DNA of 38,281 nucleotides from NCBI GenBank assembly GCA_017444985.1, contig JAFSVK010000006.1:1-38281 (forward strand). The letters are read 5' to 3'. This stretch comes from Bacillota bacterium. GTDB taxonomy: Bacteria; Bacillota; Clostridia; Lachnospirales; CAG-274. The translations under genes were made by a program, and so were the position numbers. Positions 34,073-38,281 of the stretch are shown here, piece by piece (positions within the stretch are counted from its first letter, which is position 1; each line of letters starts with the position of its first letter). The notes beneath the pieces were generated by a model. That model saw only the letters and a list, made by a program, of their open reading frames with translations. It made no database searches and was not told the DNA's origin.

Positions 34073-34948
34073 TCACTCCTTTATCCAAAATGCCTTTGGG
34101 AGCCTATTTTTAAGAGCATTTTCTTTGGTGTCCTCTCTTTCGTCATAGCCGTCGTAGGGTGCGGTGGGGTCGTGAGGTTTTTGGCGTTTAAAGCTGTTGC
34201 ATATTTTGTCCGTATGAGCAAATACAAACTCCTTTTCATCCGACCAACCCGTATGCCCCGTTATGACCTTTGGGAAAGCTTTTCTTGCAAGAAGAGTATC
34301 TTTAAGCTTTTTTAAAGACCGCAGTGCAAGGCGGTTATCTGTCGCAAGAGAGTTTATAAAACTGTAGCCTCCATCTGCTCCGAACCAAAGTGTATCTCCC
34401 GTAAATAGATAGCTATCGTCCACAAGATATACCATGTGTCCTGCGGTATGCCCGGGCACAAGTATAGCCTCTATTTTAATGTCGTATATGTAAAACACAT
34501 CTCCGTCTTGCAGAAGCTTTCTTTCATTATGACACTTTACCTTGGGAAGAGTGTACAAACCGAATATCACACGGCGTTTTTTCTCTCCCGTAAGGTATTG
34601 GTTTTCAATGTGGCTTAAATATATTTTGGCATTTTTAAAGAGACCTTCGCTGTCTTCTTCTATGGCACCTACATGGTCTGTGTCTTGGTGGGTTATAAGT
34701 ATGTGTTCTATATTTTGGGCTTTTATCCCCAGCCACTCCATTTTTTCTTTAAGGCGAGGGTAGTTGTAGCCCGCATCTATCATAATGGTTTTATTGTTTT
34801 TGGTGTAGAAAAAAATATTTGCTATCCATTCCCTTACACAGGCTACATTTTCATCTATAAAGCCTGTATTTAAGGGCTTAAATATTTCCTTGCCCCTATA
34901 AGCAAAAGACATAACCAACTTTTGAAAGTTGGAATCTTTTTTTGACAT
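34073..34948 (-). CDS. MBL-fold metallo-hydrolase
   Basis: This 291-residue protein starts at the ATG at 34948 (GAGGTGA upstream), 9 codons inside the longest frame. The metallo-beta-lactamase core shows THQDTDHVG (HxxxDH form; the usual first His of HxHxDH is Gln here), PGHTAGH, TGDTLWFG and a late GHTG. There is no signal peptide. Its substrate is unknown; related proteins include glyoxalase II-like and lactonase-like enzymes. The Gln in place of His is worth noting. It precedes the ZIP gene in a two-gene operon with a consensus promoter and a palindromic operator. Confidence 0.85.
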   Translation of the reverse strand: MSKKDSNFQKLVMSFAYRGKEIFKPLNTGFIDENVACVREWIANIFFYTKNNKTIMIDAGYNYPRLKEKMEWLGIKAQNIEHILITHQDTDHVGAIEEDSEGLFKNAKIYLSHIENQYLTGEKKRRVIFGLYTLPKVKCHNERKLLQDGDVFYIYDIKIEAILVPGHTAGHMVYLVDDSYLFTGDTLWFGADGGYSFINSLATDNRLALRSLKKLKDTLLARKAFPKVITGHTGWSDEKEFVFAHTDKICNSFKRQKPHDPTAPYDGYDEREDTKENALKNRLPKAFWIKE

Positions 34949-34965
34949 GATATCACCTCGAAAAT

Positions 34966-34994
34966 ATATTAGCATAAGCTAATTTACCTGTCAA
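34966..34994 (-). promoter_or_regulatory. Promoter of the MBL-ZIP unit
   Basis: On the minus strand TTGACA (34989-34994), exactly 17 bases, and TAATAT (34966-34971). The palindrome at 34968-34983 overlaps both the spacer and the -10. Confidence 0.8.
34968..34983. promoter_or_regulatory. TTAGC-type palindrome over the MBL-ZIP promoter
   Basis: ATTAGCATAAGCTAAT has 6-bp arms (ATTAGC/GCTAAT) and a 4-base centre. It resembles the palindrome at 35091-35106 in the divergent promoter (core TTAGC or CTAA arms at the same spacing). Confidence 0.65.
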
Positions 34995-35050
34995 GTCGAT
35001 ATTTTAGGATATTTCTGTAATTTAGCTCTAAAAATTTTATAAAAAACCTC

Positions 35051-35079
35051 TTGACAATACCCTATTTATGGTGTAAACT
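35051..35079 (+). promoter_or_regulatory. Promoter of the DUF3793-flavodoxin unit
   Basis: TTGACA (35051-35056), exactly 17 bases, then TAAACT (35074-35079). The expected start near 35086 places the palindrome at 35091-35106 just downstream of the start site, a typical repressor position. Confidence 0.75.
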
Positions 35080-35090
35080 TTGTAAATGTA

Positions 35091-35106
35091 GTTAGCGTAT
35101 ACTAAC
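35091..35106. promoter_or_regulatory. TTAGC-type palindrome over the DUF3793-flavodoxin start site
   Basis: GTTAGCGTATACTAAC has arms GTTAG and CTAAC with a 6-base centre. Aligned to the palindrome at 34968-34983 it shares TTAGC, a central AT-rich step and CTAA. Confidence 0.65.
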
Positions 35107-35130
35107 CATTATATTTTATCGGAGGATGTT

Positions 35131-35670
35131 ATGGATAAGGAGATAGTCGCCTATGCCTCTCCTACTTTGGCGGGGATAAAGTGCGGAAACCTATTTACAT
35201 ATACCAAAAATGACGGTGTTGAGAGCATACACAAACTAAATCTTAGGCTCAACAAAGCGGGCATATATGTGGAACCTCTGCAGAGCGAGAAAAACAGGGT
35301 GCTTGTGTATGTGTACAGAAAAGATATGCTGGCAAGAGATCTTTTCAAAACGGACACCCGTACTTTTATGCGTTCCTTCGGCTATAAGGATACGGATCCC
35401 GACCACTGTGTGGAGCATTTAAAAGAGCGTTTTAAATATGGCTTTCCTCATGAAATAGGACTTTTCTTAGGCTATCCTCCCGAGGATGTGAAGGGGTTTA
35501 TAAAAAACAAAGGCAAAAATTATATTTTTTGCGGTTATTGGAAGGTATATTGCGACGAAAAAAAGGCAAGAAGTCGGTTTTGCAAATATAAAAATTGCAC
35601 TAACCGATACTGCAAACTTTATGAGGGTGGCATGCCCTTGGAAAAATTAATAACAGGAGGCTTAAAATGA
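35131..35670 (+). CDS. DUF3793 family protein
   Basis: This 179-residue cytosolic protein has the DUF3793 hallmarks: APTLAGIKCGNLF-like start (here SPTLAGIKCGNLF), a central CVEHLKERFKYG, then HEIGLFLGYPPEDVKGFI and a Cys-rich CGYWKVYCDEKKA region with CKYKNC. The function is not established; members usually sit beside flavodoxin or ferrous iron transport genes. An AGGAGG site precedes its ATG. Its stop overlaps the flavodoxin start by four bases (ATGA), so the two are translationally coupled. The conserved Cys residues could bind a metal. Confidence 0.85.
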   Translation: MDKEIVAYASPTLAGIKCGNLFTYTKNDGVESIHKLNLRLNKAGIYVEPLQSEKNRVLVYVYRKDMLARDLFKTDTRTFMRSFGYKDTDPDHCVEHLKERFKYGFPHEIGLFLGYPPEDVKGFIKNKGKNYIFCGYWKVYCDEKKARSRFCKYKNCTNRYCKLYEGGMPLEKLITGGLK

Positions 35671-36071
35671 GCAAAATAGCAATAATTTACGCATCAACAA
35701 CAGGAAATACCGAGGCAATGGCACAGGCTGTAAAAGAAGGAGCTTCGGGGGATGTAAGCATATTTGAAGCATCTTCCTTCGATGCTTCCACAATAGGAGA
35801 GTACGACTCCATAGCCTTGGGTTCTCCCGCCATGGGAGCAGAAGAGTTGGAGGACAGCGTGGAAGAGCTTTACAACAATATAGAAGGCTCTCTCAAGGGT
35901 AAAAATGTTTCCATATTCGGTAGCTACGATTGGGGCGACGGACAGTGGCTCAGGGATTGGGAGGATAGATTGACAAATGCCGGGGCTAATGTAAAGCAGT
36001 CCTTAGCGGTACAAAATACTCCCGATGATGATGGTTTGGCTAAGTGCAGGGATTTCGGAAGTAAGCTTTGA
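35667..36071 (+). CDS. Flavodoxin
   Basis: This 134-residue protein has the flavodoxin P-loop SSTTGNTE-like motif (here ASTTGNTEAMA, residues 9-19), GSPAMGAEEL for the 60s loop, and FGSYDWGDGQWLRDW for the isoalloxazine-stacking 90s loop. The length is right for a short-chain flavodoxin. It carries electrons in place of ferredoxin, commonly when iron is short. Coupling to DUF3793 and the TTAGC palindrome in the shared promoter suggest induction by iron limitation. Confidence 0.93.
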   Translation: MSKIAIIYASTTGNTEAMAQAVKEGASGDVSIFEASSFDASTIGEYDSIALGSPAMGAEELEDSVEELYNNIEGSLKGKNVSIFGSYDWGDGQWLRDWEDRLTNAGANVKQSLAVQNTPDDDGLAKCRDFGSKL

Positions 36072-36099
36072 TTTCATTCCTCTTTATATTTTGAGAGTT

Positions 36100-36135
36100 A
36101 AAGCCGAGGGACTGTTGTGTTCTCTCGGCTTTTTC
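36100..36135 (+). terminator. Terminator after flavodoxin
   Basis: AAAGCCGAG (36100-36108) and CTCGGCTTT (36124-36132) form a 9-bp stem followed by a T-rich tail, about 30 bases after the flavodoxin stop. Confidence 0.85.
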
Positions 36136-36187
36136 TTTTGGAGTTGTTATCTCATATAAAAAGTAACGGCAATGTTTTTGGATGAGA

Positions 36188-36290
36188 CCTCGTCAGCCCT
36201 ATGGGCTTCCTTCCCCTCCCGGGGTGGGTACCTCTCCGTCACAGCTATGCTGTGCCACCTCCCCGTCAGCTGTGGCTGTTCAGGGGAGGC
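36188..36290. repeat. R1 repeat, copy c (partial)
   Basis: The left half (GTCAGCCCTATGGGCTTCC to GGTACCTCTCCGTCA) is the reverse complement of the conserved right block of copies a and b. The right half (CCACCTCCCCGTCAGCTGTG to CAGGGGAGG) matches their tandem units. It is therefore a shortened copy in the opposite orientation, 30 kb away from the others. Confidence 0.75.
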
Positions 36291-36355
36291 GTTGTGTAGC
36301 GCCGTATTTTTAGGAGATTTCCAAGTTTTTTGTTGTGAAAGTGGGGATATGAAAA

Positions 36356-36386
36356 CCCCCGAGCTTTGCTCGGGGGTGGTTTTTTT
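36356..36386. terminator. GC-rich terminator, usable on both strands
   Basis: CCCCCGAGC (36356-36364) and GCTCGGGGG (36368-36376) form a 9-bp stem with a TTT loop. On the minus strand it ends with TTTTC directly after the zinc-ribbon gene; on the plus strand a nine-T run follows. Confidence 0.8.
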
Positions 36387-37769
36387 TTATTCTTCGATAT
36401 TGGATTCGGAGTTGTAGCTTGCGGCATCGCCGTTTATAACTTTCTTTTCAAACTCATCCTTACTTGCGTAACCGTAGAAGTAGGTCGTGGTGTTGTAGTG
36501 ATTGCTTCCTCTTGTTACTTCCTTGCGTACAGAGGTGTAAGGTGTGTAGTAATCGGATACATCTACCGTTACCTCGCCATCCGAATTTACAAGAAGATCC
36601 TCATATCTTACAACAAAGATATAGGTAAAGTTCTTGGCATCGTTGTATTCATCCTCTTTATATGTTACATCCATCTTGTAGAGAAGGAATAAGTAGTTGT
36701 TGCCCGAATAGGACTGCTTTTTGGCTGTTTCAAGGTAGCAACCCATATATTCCGCAGAATTTAACACCTGCTTTGTCTCATCCCAATCCGATGTCTTTTG
36801 GGTGATTATATCGTTTGCCTGAGACTTCATTTCCTCAAAGGCATCCTCGGATATCTCATCTATCTTTGTTACATATGCATCAAGATTTTCAACTTTGTAT
36901 TCCTTGCTTACACTTGAGGCTATTTTGCCTTCTTTCTCTGCCATGGTTTCATTTAAGTCTTCAAGGTCGCTGTAGGTCTGTACCGTTACGGTATCACCGT
37001 TTGAGAGGCCGTAGGAAGGTTCCGCATAGAAAGATATATCTCCCAAATAACCCTTGTTGTTGTTGGTGATCTCTACGGAGCCGTTAGGTGCAACGCCCGA
37101 AAAATCCAGCTCTATATTTTCAAAAGGATCCACCGTCTGTATGCTCTCAAGACCCTCTACGGTAAATGTCATATCACTGTATTTTACTTTACAGTTTAAA
37201 TATTCCTCCATTCGCTTGTCTATGTCGTCCCATTTGAAGGTGATCTCCTGACCGTTTTTAAGGCCTGTTTGGGTGCTGCCTATAAACTGATCCTCTACGG
37301 CAAGTTCAAATACCTTGTAGGGCTTTACGGAATCGATGTCTGCACCGAAAAGACCTAAGGACTTAGCCTCTTTCTTTGCCTTGGATGTGTATTTAAGGTT
37401 TTTGTATTTCTTCTCAAAAGCCTCGCTGTCAAAGGAAAACTCTGCCTTTCCCACGGTATCGTAGCCGGTGTACTCAACTTTAACATATTTATTAAGGTTG
37501 ATCGTAGGCTTTATACTCATAACAACAGCGCATATAATACCTATAACGGCTATTACAGCCACTGCTATAACTATAGGCACTACAGGAACCTTCACGGGCT
37601 TTGCGGAGCCACCGGGGGCATCCTGAAAAATATTATTAGGTTGTGGTGCGGTATTTTGCGGTGCTGTGTTTTGAGGTGCCGCCTGAGCCGGAACTTCAAG
37701 CGCCGCTCCGCAGTTGGTACAATGCAGTGAGCCGTCGGCTACCTGTGTACCGCATTTAGTACAGAACAT
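36387..37769 (-). CDS. Zinc-ribbon single-pass membrane protein
   Basis: This 460-residue protein starts MFCTKCGTQVADGSLHCTNC, a zinc ribbon with two CxxC pairs. A Pro/Gln/Ala/Asn-rich linker (24-58), one membrane segment (about 63-88) and a 370-residue outer domain follow. The outer domain contains at least two beta-like YVKVEYTGYDTVGKAEF and GSVEITNNNKGYLGDISF segments and Lys/Glu-rich helices. This cytosolic ribbon-TM-extracellular layout is common in Clostridia; the role is not known. The ribosome site is AAAGGAGG. It stands alone between its terminator and an untranscribed gap. Confidence 0.75.
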   Translation of the reverse strand: MFCTKCGTQVADGSLHCTNCGAALEVPAQAAPQNTAPQNTAPQPNNIFQDAPGGSAKPVKVPVVPIVIAVAVIAVIGIICAVVMSIKPTINLNKYVKVEYTGYDTVGKAEFSFDSEAFEKKYKNLKYTSKAKKEAKSLGLFGADIDSVKPYKVFELAVEDQFIGSTQTGLKNGQEITFKWDDIDKRMEEYLNCKVKYSDMTFTVEGLESIQTVDPFENIELDFSGVAPNGSVEITNNNKGYLGDISFYAEPSYGLSNGDTVTVQTYSDLEDLNETMAEKEGKIASSVSKEYKVENLDAYVTKIDEISEDAFEEMKSQANDIITQKTSDWDETKQVLNSAEYMGCYLETAKKQSYSGNNYLFLLYKMDVTYKEDEYNDAKNFTYIFVVRYEDLLVNSDGEVTVDVSDYYTPYTSVRKEVTRGSNHYNTTTYFYGYASKDEFEKKVINGDAASYNSESNIEE

Positions 37770-37906
37770 AGTTTTTCCTCCTTTATAAATGCAACTCTCC
37801 GTTGCGTTTTCTATGAAATTCTTCGATAAGAACTCCTTACAACGAATTATACACCTTTATCCACCTTTGTCAATAGGTAAAATAGCATTGAAAATTGAAT
37901 GTAATA

Positions 37907-37937
37907 AAGGGCACTTCGGCTGTGCCGAAATGCCCTT
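37907..37937 (-). terminator. Terminator after rubrerythrin
   Basis: AAGGGCACTTCGGC (37907-37920) and GCCGAAATGCCCTT (37924-37937) pair with one G-U wobble on the minus strand (an A-C mismatch on the plus), which points to a minus-strand RNA. It lies about 18 bases past the rubrerythrin stop. Confidence 0.8.
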
Positions 37938-37954
37938 GTGTTTTTAACACCTTT

Positions 37955-38281
37955 TTAGTAATTTTCTTCGCTTATTTCAAAATAGCTCTTAGGATGTGCA
38001 CATACGGGACAGGCCTCGGGTGCCTTTGTACCTACCACGATATGGCCGCAGTTTCTGCACTCCCAAACCTTGACCTCGCTCTTTTCAAATACCTGCTTTG
38101 TTTCCACATTGTTTAAAAGAGCACGATATCTTTCCTCGTGGTGCTTTTCGATCGCTCCCACAGCTCTGAACTTTGCGGCAAGTGCCTTAAAGCCCTCTGC
38201 CTCGGCTGTTTTGGCAAAATCTTCGTACATATCCGTCCACTCGAAATTTTCGCCGTCTGCGGCAGCCTTAAGGTTTGCGGG
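37955..38281 (-). CDS. rbr: Rubrerythrin, C-terminal part (cut by window end)
   Basis: The frame is open from the window edge ([20 protein letters not shown]) to the stop at 37955, giving 108 residues. It holds the last part of the ferritin-like diiron domain ([32 protein letters not shown] with the ExxH metal site) and the rubredoxin-like C-terminus with two CxxC pairs ([10 protein letters not shown] and [12 protein letters not shown]). Rubrerythrin reduces hydrogen peroxide in anaerobes. The start codon and promoter lie outside the window. Confidence 0.93.
   Translation of the reverse strand, partial: PANLKAAADGENFEWTDMYEDFAKTAEAEGFKALAAKFRAVGAIEKHHEERYRALLNNVETKQVFEKSEVKVWECRNCGHIVVGTKAPEACPVCAHPKSYFEISEENY

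Overview
The window looks like an AT-rich Clostridia (Firmicutes) chromosome, probably from a gut or other anaerobic species. Signs are strong AAGGAGG-type ribosome sites, heavy use of ATA and AGA/AGG codons, a rubrerythrin, a DUF3793-flavodoxin pair, copper-amine-oxidase-type stalk domains, and type I cohesin and dockerin modules. No tRNA, rRNA, CRISPR array or transposase gene was found. All functional names come from motif reading, not database searches.

Layout, left to right. (1) 1-5284: a cytosolic multi-PAS hybrid histidine kinase overlaps a methyltransferase-like gene on the minus strand. (2) 5423-6532: two direct copies of a GC-rich repeat (R1) flank a complete type I toxin-antitoxin locus. 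This has a 33-residue holin-like peptide and an antisense RNA with a consensus promoter. (3) 6601-10596: a minus-strand remnant of a siphophage head-tail module. It runs from major capsid protein through connector, tail tube and chaperones to a very short tape measure protein, with no terminase, portal, baseplate, lysis or integrase genes. (4) 10676-12744: a secreted 595-residue protein and a 44-residue peptide, with a clear promoter and terminator. (5) 12838-17081: a large LTA-synthase-type phosphoglycerol transferase followed by a HAD-like polysaccharide-associated protein. (6) 17103-24170: a patchwork shaped by a ~156 bp inverted-repeat element (R2). Two plus-strand amidohydrolases with foreign-looking codon use lie between two direct R2 copies, followed by a membrane protein, an AAA ATPase with a DUF234 nuclease-like end, and a truncated YoeB-like toxin.

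(7) 24554-32870: a minus-strand cluster of surface and secreted proteins. In transcription order these are a stalk-domain/NPCBM protein, a 1114-residue NlpC/P60-like cell-wall hydrolase ending in cohesin plus dockerin, a second cohesin-dockerin protein, a propeller/stalk protein, a zinc-ribbon membrane protein, and a gene with tandem repeats split by an in-frame TAG. A divergent XRE regulator sits at the head. The cluster promoter is a perfect TTGACA-N17-TATAAT with a 14-bp palindrome in its spacer. (8) 33235-36135: a divergent pair of units, MBL hydrolase plus ZIP metal transporter against DUF3793 plus flavodoxin. Both promoters carry a similar TTAGC-type palindrome, suggesting one metal-responsive regulator. 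(9) 36188-38281: a third R1 copy, a zinc-ribbon membrane protein, and the C-terminal part of a rubrerythrin cut by the window end.

The most promising features are the cohesin-dockerin wall-hydrolase cluster with its dedicated regulator, the stripped-down capsid/tail module beside a type I toxin locus, and the shared-operator metal regulon.
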